A stretch of DNA of 59,239 nt from Methanomassiliicoccaceae archaeon (GTDB taxonomy: Archaea; Thermoplasmatota; Thermoplasmata; Methanomassiliicoccales; Methanomethylophilaceae): contig PWNH01000089.1 of NCBI GenBank assembly GCA_003557905.1, positions 1-59,239 of the forward strand, in the 5' to 3' direction. The notes under the pieces were generated by a model. That model had not been told where the DNA came from and did not search any database. It saw only the letters and a program-made list of their open reading frames with translations. The translations under genes were made by a program, and so were the position numbers. Positions 41,410 to 49,789 of the stretch are shown piece by piece. Every line of letters begins with the position of its first letter. Position 1 is the stretch's first letter.

Positions 41410-42345
41410 TCATGCCCAATAGGGCTTCTTGACGAACTTGTAGGCGCTGTTGGCAGCCGTGGCCGCCTCGCCACAGGCGGTTACGATCTGACGGTACTTG
41501 CCGGGATATATCACGACATCACCGCAGCCGAAAACACCGGGACGTGATGTTCTCATGTCGCTGTCAACAATGAGAAGCCCATCGGGATCCAGTTCCAATC
41601 CCCATTCCTTGAGGTCCTCGAGGTCAGGCGTGGTGCCTATGTTGATTATCACGAAGTCGGCAGGCAGGTCAACGAGTTCCCCTCCGCAGTCCACGGTAAC
41701 TGATTCAACCGCGTTCTCGCCATTGATGGAAACAGTGTTGGTCTCCAGAAACCGTCTGACGCCACTCCTGTCCAAAGCCTCCACGACGCTCTCATCAGCA
41801 CGGAAACAGTCACGGCGATGTACCAGGGTGGTATCGGCCACACTATCTGCGATTATGGCCATCTCCAATGCGCTGTTGCCACCTCCGATCATGACCACGT
41901 GCTTATCCACCAGACTGTCCTTCTCAGGGAGGACGTAATCCACGCCCCTTCCGTGGAGACGTTCCTCGCCCGGTACTTCGAGTTTACGTGGTTTGAACAG
42001 CCCCATACCTATGGCGACGATGACTGAACGGGATCGGAACTCCTCCTTTTCCCCTCTGACTATGAAACACCCATCACCTTGCTCTATACGCATGGCACGG
42101 AATGACTCCCGTATCTCACAACCCATTGATTCAGCGTGAGCCATGAGTCTCTCGGAGAGTTTCTTGGCCTGTATCTCCGCGAACCCGGGGTAGTTGTGTA
42201 TCCCTTTGTCAGGGTATAGTGATATCAATTGCCCGCCAGCGGATACAGCATCGAGAATAAGGGTACTCATCTTCCTCGACCTGGTGTAGATCCCCGCGGT
42301 CAGTCCCGCGGGGCCAGCGCCGATTATGATGATGTCCCTAATCAT
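41410..42345 (-). CDS. ferredoxin-NADP reductase-like flavoprotein (thioredoxin reductase fold)
   Basis: A 311-residue FAD and NAD(P)-binding protein. The FAD loop is GAGPAG (residues 9-14), the NAD(P) loop is GGGNSALE, and the late FAD motif is GVFGCGDVV. There is no CxxC in the NADPH domain as in thioredoxin reductase. Near the N-terminus, GGQLISLYPDKGIHNYPGF is typical of YumC-type ferredoxin-NADP reductases. The divergent gene pair with ferritin (42489) and the nearby ferredoxin fit an iron/redox role, but the cysteine-free member could also serve another acceptor. The name is tentative. Confidence 0.8.
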   Translation of the reverse strand: MIRDIIIIGAGPAGLTAGIYTRSRKMSTLILDAVSAGGQLISLYPDKGIHNYPGFAEIQAKKLSERLMAHAESMGCEIRESFRAMRIEQGDGCFIVRGEKEEFRSRSVIVAIGMGLFKPRKLEVPGEERLHGRGVDYVLPEKDSLVDKHVVMIGGGNSALEMAIIADSVADTTLVHRRDCFRADESVVEALDRSGVRRFLETNTVSINGENAVESVTVDCGGELVDLPADFVIINIGTTPDLEDLKEWGLELDPDGLLIVDSDMRTSRPGVFGCGDVVIYPGKYRQIVTACGEAATAANSAYKFVKKPYWA

Positions 42346-42488
42346 TGTTCGTCCAACCGATACAACATATAATAATTTTATCCGGTTGGCACAAGCAACC
42401 TTTCAGCTCCCGATCATTAATGGTTCGGATCCCGTAGTCAGGAAAAGATTAAATCGCCAGCCCCCAATCGAATCCCCGAGGATTGAAA

Positions 42489-43004
42489 ATGTTGTCAACC
42501 AAAATGGAGAAAGGCCTCAACGATCAGATGGTGGCGGAGACCTACTCTGCTTATCTTTATTGGTCGATGGCCGCCTATCTGCACGATCAGGACTATCCGG
42601 GTATGGGTCATTGGATGGAGTGTCAGGCCAAAGAGGAGCTCTCACACGCCGCCAAGATATTCGCCTACATCATGGAAAGGGGCTCCAAGGCCTCCATGGG
42701 CGCCATAGAGGCCCCGCCGTCGGAATGGGATTCCCCACTGCATCTGATGGACAGCGTCCTGGATCATGAGAGGAAGGTCACCGGCATGATTAACGACCTG
42801 GTCGACATAGCCATTGATGAGAAGGACCATGCCACCCATCAGTTCCTCGCCTGGTTCGTAACCGAGCAGGTGGAGGAGGAGAGCACCGTCTCCTCGATAT
42901 TGTCGCGCATGAAGAAGATGGGCGACTACGTGCAGGGTCTGATAATGCTCGACAACGAGCTCGGAACCCGTGTCCCGTTGTACGATATCATACCAAAAAA
43001 GTAA
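42489..43004 (+). CDS. ferritin
   Basis: A 171-residue four-helix iron storage protein that oxidises Fe(II) in a diiron centre and stores it as mineral in a 24-mer. Residues E17, E50 and H53 fit the ferroxidase site of ferritins exactly; further acidic residues follow in the TEQVEEE segment of the fourth helix. The start ATG 42489 is preferred over an in-frame TTG at 42483. A TTTTATCC/AAAGATTAAA region upstream gives a possible promoter. It stands alone, between the flavoprotein and nfeD. Confidence 0.95.
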   Translation: MLSTKMEKGLNDQMVAETYSAYLYWSMAAYLHDQDYPGMGHWMECQAKEELSHAAKIFAYIMERGSKASMGAIEAPPSEWDSPLHLMDSVLDHERKVTGMINDLVDIAIDEKDHATHQFLAWFVTEQVEEESTVSSILSRMKKMGDYVQGLIMLDNELGTRVPLYDIIPKK

Positions 43005-43095
43005 GATATTCTTTATAAACATCTTTCTCAATTTTTACCTAGGAAAAAACCGTGTTTTCACAACCATGATATACTAAAGAACAGATAGTATAAAC

Positions 43096-43560
43096 ATGTC
43101 AGACCTGGCAACCAGCCTTGCCTTGGCTTTTGTGATCATTGGCATACTGCTTCTAATAACCGAAGCGGTCAGTCCCGGGACCTTTTTGGTCGTTCCAGGG
43201 ACCGTGCTTCTGATCCTTGGAGCCATAGGACTAGTCTTCCCCGAGATACTTTTGAGCTGGTGGTCCCCATTGATAGCCGGGTTAGTGATGATACCCACAA
43301 CCATTCTCACGATCAAATTCTATCAGAAACTGGGAACTCCGATTCCTCCTACCACGACCGTTTCAACATCCTTAATCGGACGAACTGGCACGGTCACGGT
43401 AAAGGTCATACCTGGTAATTTGAGAGGGAAGGTGAGGGTGGGTAGCGATACCTGGAGCGCCACATCCCAGAGCGAGATCGAGGTAGGAACCAAAGTCAAA
43501 ATCTTTGGCAGTGAAGGCGTCCACATCAAGGTGGAACCGCTGATAGAGGAGGATAATTGA
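43096..43560 (+). CDS. NfeD-family membrane protein
   Basis: A 154-residue protein with hydrophobic segments at about 8-25, 30-46 and 55-72, and a C-terminal OB-fold domain (about 90-150; GRTGTVTVKVIPGNLRGKVRVG and EVGTKVKIFG, core GTVTVKVIPGNLRGKVRVG). NfeD proteins partner with stomatin-type SPFH proteins in membranes. The gene stop is one base before the next gene, which encodes such a partner, so the pair is the standard NfeD-stomatin unit. Confidence 0.92.
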   Translation: MSDLATSLALAFVIIGILLLITEAVSPGTFLVVPGTVLLILGAIGLVFPEILLSWWSPLIAGLVMIPTTILTIKFYQKLGTPIPPTTTVSTSLIGRTGTVTVKVIPGNLRGKVRVGSDTWSATSQSEIEVGTKVKIFGSEGVHIKVEPLIEEDN

Positions 43561-43561
43561 A

Positions 43562-44659
43562 ATGGCAGCAGCAATAATAGGCCTGGTCATTTTCATAATA
43601 CTGGCCGTTCTGATCATACTGATAAGCGGTGTGAAGATCGTGCAGCCTTATGAACAGGCCATATATATGAGGTTAGGAAAATACATAAAGACCTTGGACC
43701 AGGGTTTCAACGTCGTTACACCGTTGATAAACGAGGTCGTCAAGCTCGACCTCAGGACCCAGGTCCTGGACGTTCCCCGGCAGGAAGTCATAACCAAGGA
43801 CAACTCGCCAGTCTTCGTGGACGCTATCATCTACATCAAGGTGATCGACCCCGTAAAGTCGTTCTTCGAGGTCACGAACTACCGTACTGCAACACTGTAC
43901 CTCGCCCAGACGACCCTGAGGTCCGTCATCGGCGAGATGGAGCTGGATCAGATATTCTCCAGCAGGGAGAGCATCAACCTCCAGCTCCGTGACACACTTG
44001 ACGAAAGCACTGATAAGTGGGGCGTCAAGGTGGAGGCCGTGGAGATCCGTGAGGTCGACCCCGCCGCTCGTGTCAAGGAGTCCATGGAGGAGCAGACCTC
44101 GGCAGAGAGGAAGAGGCGCGCCGCCATCCTGGAGGCCGACGGTAAGAAGAGGGCCGCCATCCTCGAGGCCGAGGGTAAGAAGAGGGCCCGCATCCTGGAG
44201 GCCGAGGGGCTGCGTCAATCGCAGATACTCGAGGCTGAGGGAGAGAGGACGGCCATCATCCTGCAGTCGCAGGGAGAGGCCCAGAAGTTGCGTATACTGT
44301 CCCTGGGAGCATCCACTTTGGATTCCAAGGCCATAACCGTGCTCTCACTCGACACGCTGCGTGAGCTCGGACAGGGAGAGGCGACCAAGTTCTTCTTCCC
44401 CATGGAGCTGACACGTCTAGCCCAGGGAATGTCCGAGTACATGGGTACCGGCACCTCCGTTCCTGAGAGGCAGGTTTCCAACCTCAAGGACCTGATCGAT
44501 GCCTTGGGACTCCCCGAGGACATGCTGGGTCCAGTGCCCAAGGTCGAGGAGCTACGCACCGAGATGGAGAATCTCAGTGAGAGCTTGGAGGAGGAGATGA
44601 AGGAATCGACTCAGATAGCCATGGCCGCCTCCCGTAAGCTAGAGGAGGAAGCTCAGTAA
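43562..44659 (+). CDS. stomatin/SPFH-family membrane protein
   Basis: A 365-residue protein with one N-terminal membrane helix (about residues 5-25), the SPFH/PHB domain (GVKIVQPYEQAIYMRLGKY to about 190), and a long coiled coil. The coiled coil contains five consecutive 11-residue repeats (see repeat entry), followed by a hydrophobic stretch and a second helical tail ending in KLEEEAQ. SPFH proteins form large oligomeric membrane scaffolds; bacterial and archaeal relatives work with NfeD. It is coupled to nfeD by a one-base gap. Confidence 0.95.
   Translation: MAAAIIGLVIFIILAVLIILISGVKIVQPYEQAIYMRLGKYIKTLDQGFNVVTPLINEVVKLDLRTQVLDVPRQEVITKDNSPVFVDAIIYIKVIDPVKSFFEVTNYRTATLYLAQTTLRSVIGEMELDQIFSSRESINLQLRDTLDESTDKWGVKVEAVEIREVDPAARVKESMEEQTSAERKRRAAILEADGKKRAAILEAEGKKRARILEAEGLRQSQILEAEGERTAIILQSQGEAQKLRILSLGASTLDSKAITVLSLDTLRELGQGEATKFFFPMELTRLAQGMSEYMGTGTSVPERQVSNLKDLIDALGLPEDMLGPVPKVEELRTEMENLSESLEEEMKESTQIAMAASRKLEEEAQ
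44111..44275 (+). repeat. five tandem 33-base repeats in the stomatin gene
   Basis: Five in-frame units of 33 bases encode KRRAAILEADG, KKRAAILEAEG, KKRARILEAEG, LRQSQILEAEG and ERTAIILQSQG. The first three are nearly the same at DNA level. This 11-residue period is a coiled-coil hendecad, and the number of units can vary between strains by slippage. Confidence 0.85.
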
Positions 44660-44723
44660 AACCCCTCCCAAACCACTTATCAACCCTTTACCCCATTTTT
44701 CCATTTGATTCAGAGGGCTAGAC

Positions 44724-45356
44724 ATGAGAGATGCCTATATGGACGGTGATGACGACCATTCGAATTTGACAGATGGTTTGGGAGGCAAAGGTCTCAAACC
44801 CTGGTCATTCCATGGCAGGCCCGCACTCTTGGTGATGGATATGCAGTCCTTCTTCACTGATGACTGCTCACCGGCATTCCTGCCTTCAGCACCCACAATC
44901 GTGACAAGGTTACGCAGACTCATCGACGGTTTCCGGTCCGCCGGTCTTCCTGTGATATTCACTGTGCATAAGGACGGGGGAGGTCCGATGGAAAGATGGT
45001 GGGGAAGAGGGATGAACGATGAATGGACCCAGGAATTGGCGCTTCAGCCCCTGGATTCCGAGAGCATTTTGATGAAGGATGTCTACGATGCCTTCCACAA
45101 TGGATCCTTGGGGAGACTGCTGAAAGATATGAAGGTCGAGAGCATCGTCATCGGCGGGGTATGCACACATCTCTGTGTGGAATCGACCGTCCGTTCAGCC
45201 TTCTGCCATGGTTTCCAGGTGATAGTCCCATCAGACGGTACGGCCTGTCATGACCGCGAACACCACCGGGCTTCCCTACTCAACATGTCCCATGGTTTCG
45301 CTCATATCGATTCCAGCGACAACATATTGACCAAGTTGGAGACCATCCATGATTGA
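44724..45356 (+). CDS. isochorismatase-family hydrolase
   Basis: A 210-residue cysteine hydrolase of the isochorismatase-like superfamily. The catalytic triad looks complete: D39 in LLVMDMQSFF, a lysine in LMKDVYDAF, and the nucleophile cysteine in GGVCTHLCVEST. Members hydrolyse nicotinamide, N-carbamoyl compounds, isochorismate and ureidoacrylate. The substrate here is unknown. The first 30 residues (MRDAYMDGDDDHS onward) are an extension of unknown use. The gene overlaps the next by eight bases and begins an overlapping four-gene operon. Confidence 0.85.
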   Translation: MRDAYMDGDDDHSNLTDGLGGKGLKPWSFHGRPALLVMDMQSFFTDDCSPAFLPSAPTIVTRLRRLIDGFRSAGLPVIFTVHKDGGGPMERWWGRGMNDEWTQELALQPLDSESILMKDVYDAFHNGSLGRLLKDMKVESIVIGGVCTHLCVESTVRSAFCHGFQVIVPSDGTACHDREHHRASLLNMSHGFAHIDSSDNILTKLETIHD

Positions 45357-46212
45357 AATGGCCGTGGTCGGTGCTGGACCCGCGGGTATGGCTGCCGCAG
45401 TCCAATGCCGCCGGGCGGGCATAGGGGCGGTGCTATTCGAGAAGGACCGTCTCGGCGGCCTGCTAAGGGAGGCGAATCTGGTCGAGAACTATCTTGGTTT
45501 CCCGGGAGGTATTCCCGGTGATGATTTATGCAACATCTTCCAGGAACATGTGATTGTACAGGGTGTCGAGGTCCGTAGGGAAGAGGTCATGCTGATAGAG
45601 CATGATGGAGAGTCATTCATCCTCGTCACTCCCTTGGGTCAATACCGCTCCAGGATGTTGACGATAGCCACTGGCACACTTCCTGCTGCAGCCAGACTCG
45701 GACTTGGCGCGGATAATCGCAGGGTGTTCGATTCCATAAATCATCTAGCAGGGGTAGAAGGACTCTCGGTGGCGGTGATAGGCGGCGGTGATGCGGCCTA
45801 TGACTACTCATTGCGACTTGCAGAGAAAAACAGTGTGACCATCATAAGCCGTGGGCCGCCAAGATGTCTTCCACTTCTGCAGCAGAGGGCGTTAGACAAT
45901 CCTTCAATCGGTTTCCTGGAAGGCCGGACGGTTTTACGGAGCATAAAAGCCGAGGGTTCTGTTACGTTGGTCATGTCACACAATGGCGAAGAGGAGTCTC
46001 TGGAATTCGATGCTTTGCTGCTTGCAATAGGCAGGGTCCCGAACCTATTGATGATCGGGGACTCATTAACGGGGTCATTAGAATCACTTATGAATAATGG
46101 ATTATTGTATATGGCGGGAGACGTGGTGAACGGGGACCGCAGGCAGGCAGCGATAGCGGCCGCCGATGGGATACGTGCCGCCATGTCGGCTCGGGAGGCG
46201 AAGGAAAGATGA
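45349..46212 (+). CDS. NAD(P)/FAD-dependent oxidoreductase, thioredoxin reductase-like without CxxC
   Basis: A 287-residue flavoprotein of the thioredoxin reductase fold. The FAD loop is VGAGPAGMA near the N-terminus, the NAD(P) loop is IGGGDAAYD, and the final FAD motif is MAGDVVNGDRRQAA. The CxxC redox motif of true thioredoxin reductases is absent, and the YumC signature is also not clear. It might reduce a flavodoxin, a ferredoxin or a dedicated partner in this operon. The start overlaps the isochorismatase stop and the stop overlaps the next start. Confidence 0.82.
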   Translation: MIEMAVVGAGPAGMAAAVQCRRAGIGAVLFEKDRLGGLLREANLVENYLGFPGGIPGDDLCNIFQEHVIVQGVEVRREEVMLIEHDGESFILVTPLGQYRSRMLTIATGTLPAAARLGLGADNRRVFDSINHLAGVEGLSVAVIGGGDAAYDYSLRLAEKNSVTIISRGPPRCLPLLQQRALDNPSIGFLEGRTVLRSIKAEGSVTLVMSHNGEEESLEFDALLLAIGRVPNLLMIGDSLTGSLESLMNNGLLYMAGDVVNGDRRQAAIAAADGIRAAMSAREAKER

Positions 46213-47132
46213 TCAGGCTGCTGGCTTCAACGGGCAGAGAGGACATCGCCAAGGTTTATGTGGCCGAGGGCACCGATGGCAATCGATTGGAATTCGTGGA
46301 ATCGATCCAACCGCCGCTGTCAAGGGATGAGAAATGGGTGTTGATAATATCCACCCTTTACGGGTGTCCGGTCGGTTGCCGTTTCTGCGATGCCGGCGGA
46401 TCATATTCCGGTAAGGTCTCCCGTGAGGACCTTTTGGGACAGTTGGACCACATGGTGCTGTCCCGCTATCCCGATGGCAGGGTCCCATCGAAAAAGTTCA
46501 AGATACAGTTCGCCAGGATGGGGGAGCCGGCCTATAACGACGCCGTGCTTGACGTCATGGAGGAACTCCCATCAAGATATGATTCCGATGGACTGCTGCT
46601 GTCCTTGTCAACAATCGCTCCCAGCGGCCGGGAAAAATTCTTCGACAGACTCCTCGACATCAAACGTGACCGTTACCAAGGTCGTTTCCAATTCCAGTTC
46701 TCGCTCCACACCACCGATGAGGAGAAGAGGAGGTGGCTGATACCCTCGCGTACATGGGGCATGGAGGAGATGGCCGCCTACGGAACGGAAATGCGTCGGG
46801 GGGATGAACGCAAGGTCGTATTGAATTTCGCCATCGGAGATGATATGCCCCTCGATCCCGATGTGCTGCTCCATCATTTCGATCCTCATGATTTCATAAT
46901 CAAATTAACGCCGGTGAATCCCACCTTCCAAGCGATGTCCAACAACATATCATCAAAACTCGACGACAAATCGGTGGCATCCAACCTTGAGCAGGCTGGA
47001 TTCGAGGTCATCGTCAGCATCGGAGAGGAGGAGGAGAACCTCATCGGCAGCAACTGCGGCCAATATCTGAAGGCCTATGAGCAGGGAACGCCTCTGCCCG
47101 GCGGTTACACCTATCCGTTGCAGGACATATGA
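46209..47132 (+). CDS. RlmN/Cfr-like radical SAM enzyme lacking the N-terminal domain
   Basis: A 307-residue radical SAM protein. The [4Fe-4S] cluster motif is GCPVGCRFC with C53, C57 and C60, the CxxxCxxC form. Later signatures resemble RlmN: FARMGEPAYNDAVLDVM, FSLHTTDEEKRRWLIPSR, VNPTF, and a C-terminal NCGQYLK that matches the conserved second methyl-transfer cysteine. Bacterial RlmN has an extra N-terminal accessory domain and is longer. RlmN methylates A2503 of 23S rRNA and A37 of tRNAs; this relative could methylate RNA, but the acceptor is unknown. Confidence 0.8.
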   Translation: MIRLLASTGREDIAKVYVAEGTDGNRLEFVESIQPPLSRDEKWVLIISTLYGCPVGCRFCDAGGSYSGKVSREDLLGQLDHMVLSRYPDGRVPSKKFKIQFARMGEPAYNDAVLDVMEELPSRYDSDGLLLSLSTIAPSGREKFFDRLLDIKRDRYQGRFQFQFSLHTTDEEKRRWLIPSRTWGMEEMAAYGTEMRRGDERKVVLNFAIGDDMPLDPDVLLHHFDPHDFIIKLTPVNPTFQAMSNNISSKLDDKSVASNLEQAGFEVIVSIGEEEENLIGSNCGQYLKAYEQGTPLPGGYTYPLQDI

Positions 47133-47503
47133 AAGAAAACAAGGTACTCTTGGCTCTATATGGGACGCTCCGTAGTGGCGGGAGCCTCCATGAATCATAC
47201 CTTGTCCATCGTTCTCAATGCATCGGCAAAGGTAAGGTGGATGGTTATGCGATGATGGTGTGTCTTGATGAATGGTTCCCAAGAGCATTCCACGATGCCG
47301 ATGAATCCGTCGTTGTTGAGGTATTCAGCATGGATCCTGAGACTGCCAAAAGGATATCCGTAATGGAATTGAGCGCAGGTTACAGGATCGAGGAATGTTC
47401 CGTTTCATTGGATGATGGCGAAAAGGTCAAAGCGATGATCTTCGTCTGCGAAGGCGCCAGGAAAGGTTGCAGGAAAGTCCCAAGTGGAGATTGGATGCCC
47501 TGA
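47129..47503 (+). CDS. gamma-glutamylcyclotransferase-like (GGCT/AIG2) protein
   Basis: A 124-residue BtrG/AIG2-type fold protein. It starts VLLALYGTLRSGGSLH, where the YGTLR motif is the family signature, and has the catalytic glutamate in VMELSAGYRIEE. Members release 5-oxoproline from gamma-glutamyl amines or peptides. The natural substrate here is unknown. It overlaps the radical SAM gene by four bases (ATGA) and is the last gene of the operon. Confidence 0.8.
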   Translation: MKENKVLLALYGTLRSGGSLHESYLVHRSQCIGKGKVDGYAMMVCLDEWFPRAFHDADESVVVEVFSMDPETAKRISVMELSAGYRIEECSVSLDDGEKVKAMIFVCEGARKGCRKVPSGDWMP

Positions 47504-47510
47504 CCGGTCT

Positions 47511-48599
47511 TCAATCCAGTTTACTGAATATCTTGACGATGTCGTTAACCAGGTCATTCTGGAAATAATTATAGTAGATGTAGATGTAAATCAGGGCTAT
47601 GCAGACCGCCACCAGCAGATAGAAGATGTACATCGCGGCAATCTCCCCGAGCGATCTCATCTGCACTGTCAGAAGGAAAAGAAGAATGAGGGTGCTCCAT
47701 CCCAACAGTCCCATCACGGTTCTTCTGAACCCCATCCCGAGTTCGAAATCCCTACCCTGATTGACTGCACGGGCCTTTGAATCGATGACACTGGAGAATG
47801 GGAATATGGCCACCGGTATGAACAAGGAGGTCCCTATGGCAAGAGAAACAAGGTCGACCGTTCCTGACTGTTGCAGGAAAAGAGGATTGAGCAGGATATA
47901 CGAAGGGATGAGTACCGCGAAATACATTATCAAAAGGAAATTGCGTTTAAGGTTATCATATGGAAAGGTCTGGCTAGCGGGTACTGGACCGATATCGACC
48001 CTCTTGATGTCGATGATGGTCGGGATGGAGAACGCCGTTATGACAATGCGGTTCCTCAGTGATTTCACCGTTACATCCATATGACCGATGAAGGCGAGAA
48101 GCCGAGGTATGTCCCTTCTCAAAAAGGCGCATGTGACTGCAATTACTCCGAAGCAAACGAGATAAGCCCATAGAAGGTTAGCACTTATCGTCAGAAAGAC
48201 GCTCCATATATTGAATAAGGCAGCACCATCGCCCATGGTGGGCTGGAATATGAATCGTACTCCATAGCCATAACGATCCAACTCCACCAGGACTGCCGCC
48301 AGTAAAATACACAACAATGCCGCTCCAGCCGCGGTGCTCAGACTTCTGAAGTAACCGCGACTGAATCTCATTATGTAGGCGATTATGCCGATGAGGAAGA
48401 ACATAGCCATGAGTATCTGAACGAGTATGAAGAGGAAGTATGCCAAACTCGGACTGTCGCCATAGAACAGCAACTGTATGGTTGAGATTATCACCGATAT
48501 TGATAGAAGGACATAGAAGATCTTGATGAGCAGACGGTCCTGTCTGAAACGTAGGCGCAGATGTTGATCGGCATCACGGCAAATCCGTTTCTGAACCAT
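47511..48599 (-). CDS. polytopic membrane protein, unknown function
   Basis: A 362-residue protein with about nine hydrophobic segments spread over the whole length, and a short basic N-terminal cytosolic part (MVQKRICRDADQHLRLRFRQ). No family motif, cysteine pairs or transport signature is visible. It is convergent with the radical SAM operon with seven bases between the stops. A separate small membrane gene follows upstream on the same strand. Confidence 0.65.
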   Translation of the reverse strand: MVQKRICRDADQHLRLRFRQDRLLIKIFYVLLSISVIISTIQLLFYGDSPSLAYFLFILVQILMAMFFLIGIIAYIMRFSRGYFRSLSTAAGAALLCILLAAVLVELDRYGYGVRFIFQPTMGDGAALFNIWSVFLTISANLLWAYLVCFGVIAVTCAFLRRDIPRLLAFIGHMDVTVKSLRNRIVITAFSIPTIIDIKRVDIGPVPASQTFPYDNLKRNFLLIMYFAVLIPSYILLNPLFLQQSGTVDLVSLAIGTSLFIPVAIFPFSSVIDSKARAVNQGRDFELGMGFRRTVMGLLGWSTLILLFLLTVQMRSLGEIAAMYIFYLLVAVCIALIYIYIYYNYFQNDLVNDIVKIFSKLD

Positions 48600-48636
48600 A
48601 TAACTGAAAGGTAATTTTCCTATTTAGTCCGACCGT

Positions 48637-48915
48637 TCACTGATCGTCCTCATCCTCCCATGCCCTCTGGAATCTTAGGCGATGAAGGTAAAACTGAGCC
48701 ATGAACAGACCGATCCCCACAAAAGCCATTCCGCCGAAGGCGAAACCCACGAGTATGAACATGTTCTGTCCGAGAACACTTATGTCCCCATATGCGATAT
48801 GCAATGCCAGGCCGACGATCATTAGGATAATCGCACCGATGAAACCGACTACCATGAGGAAGAAGCCTACCATGGCGAAGAAAGTATCCAAACCCTCAGC
48901 CTCACTCGGGGACAT
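48637..48915 (-). CDS. small membrane protein, unknown function
   Basis: A 92-residue protein with two long hydrophobic regions (about 12-42 and 50-72), each rich in glycine and isoleucine, and a charged C-terminus (AWEDEDDQ). I do not recognise the family. It lies 37 bases upstream of the larger membrane gene on the same strand and may be cotranscribed. Confidence 0.6.
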   Translation of the reverse strand: MSPSEAEGLDTFFAMVGFFLMVVGFIGAIILMIVGLALHIAYGDISVLGQNMFILVGFAFGGMAFVGIGLFMAQFYLHRLRFQRAWEDEDDQ

Positions 48916-49043
48916 GTTTCAGTCAATCCATTTCATTATTATTTATATCTAAGGTCAGCGGTCATGGAATATTCGTTGCTTCCTGGTATTATCAGAATAG
49001 CATTAAATACTCCTCTTCCAAATCTAATCAACGAGGAAGGGAG

Positions 49044-49406
49044 ATGAAGAAGGAAAGGTTGTCTGACTATTGCGAGGTCCTTCTTAACATCATCATGGAT
49101 GTGGTGCAAGACATCATAATAATCCATGATTCAGAGCACACAGTTGTATGGATGAATCAGGCTGGATTAAAGGCCTGTGACAAGCAGATCGATGACGTTC
49201 TGGGTAAGAGATGCTATGCCTTGATGGGTCGCGGGTCTCCCTGTGAGGATTGTGGGACGCCGGCAGTGAATAAGTTGAACAACGTAAACAAGTTCAATAA
49301 GTTCATTCCGAAGACAGGCAAGTACTATGAATGCACAAGCACTCCGATCGAGGATGAGGAGGGCAAGGTCACCATGGTGGTACAGCATCTAAGACTCATC
49401 GAATGA
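49044..49406 (+). CDS. stand-alone PAS-domain protein
   Basis: A 120-residue single PAS domain beginning IIMDVVQDIIIIHDSEHTVVWMNQAGLKA (core DIIIIHDSEHTVVWMNQAG) and ending in the beta sheet with GKYYECTSTPIEDEEGK. It contains GKRCYALMGRGSPCEDCGT, a cysteine pattern common in archaeal PAS sensors that may bind metal or an iron-sulfur cluster. There is no kinase domain, so it could be a soluble sensor partner of another protein. GAGGAAGGGAG lies before the ATG. Confidence 0.8.
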   Translation: MKKERLSDYCEVLLNIIMDVVQDIIIIHDSEHTVVWMNQAGLKACDKQIDDVLGKRCYALMGRGSPCEDCGTPAVNKLNNVNKFNKFIPKTGKYYECTSTPIEDEEGKVTMVVQHLRLIE

Positions 49407-49463
49407 CCATTTTCGTCATGAATAAATATAATCTTGACCTTTAGCTGCTCAGAGGACATTCAG

Positions 49464-49553
49464 ATGAAGCTGGAACTAATTGATTTGCTACCTTTGTTGT
49501 TGGCTGCCTCGGCAACGATAATAGGCATATTCCTATTGAACCGCAAGCGCTGA
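49464..49553 (+). CDS. tiny one-helix membrane peptide
   Basis: A 29-residue open frame (MKLELIDLLPLLLAASATII then GIFLLNRKR) with one hydrophobic helix and a positively charged end, fitting a short membrane peptide. CAGAGGA lies about ten bases before the ATG, and a TATA-like TAAATATAATC lies near 49421-49431. The family is unknown and such short frames can occur by chance. Confidence 0.45.
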   Translation: MKLELIDLLPLLLAASATIIGIFLLNRKR

Positions 49554-49608
49554 GCAACGGAAACAATCACTTAAAATAACTACGGTCGGCCTTCGTTCTG
49601 GCCAAGGT

Positions 49609-49659
49609 TGACATAAAAACCACTGTTCCCATTTTGTTCGTTTCTTAGTTTTTATGTCA
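49609..49659. repeat. 12-base perfect inverted repeat with 27-base loop
   Basis: TGACATAAAAAC at 49609-49620 is repeated in inverted form as GTTTTTATGTCA at 49648-49659. All 12 positions pair. The loop of 27 bases carries no gene. It lies in a 236-base noncoding region (49554-49789) before the FMN-binding protein gene. It could be a terminator of the upstream transcript, a regulatory site or the ends of a small element. Confidence 0.6.
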
Positions 49660-49718
49660 GAACTTGAAAACTAAATGTTATGCATGCCAATGCCAGATTT
49701 ATCCGTTTTGTGATACTG

Positions 49719-49757
49719 TAATATATTAATATATATTAATATAATAAAATATTAAAT
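49719..49757. promoter_or_regulatory. AT-only tract before the FMN-binding protein gene
   Basis: TAATATATTAATATATATTAATATAATAAAATATTA, about 37 bases with no G or C, is an overlapping set of TATA-like motifs. Its end is 33 bases before the start codon at 49790 and it would give a strong promoter. The same motif, TAATATATTAATAAT, occurs in the divergent promoter near 57400. Confidence 0.5.
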
Positions 49758-49789
49758 ATCCTCGACCATCCTATGACTAATGTGGTAAA

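Noticed and set aside
44111-44275. CRISPR-like array
   Set aside because: The 33-base repeats are contiguous, in frame and encode a coiled coil; there are no spacers.
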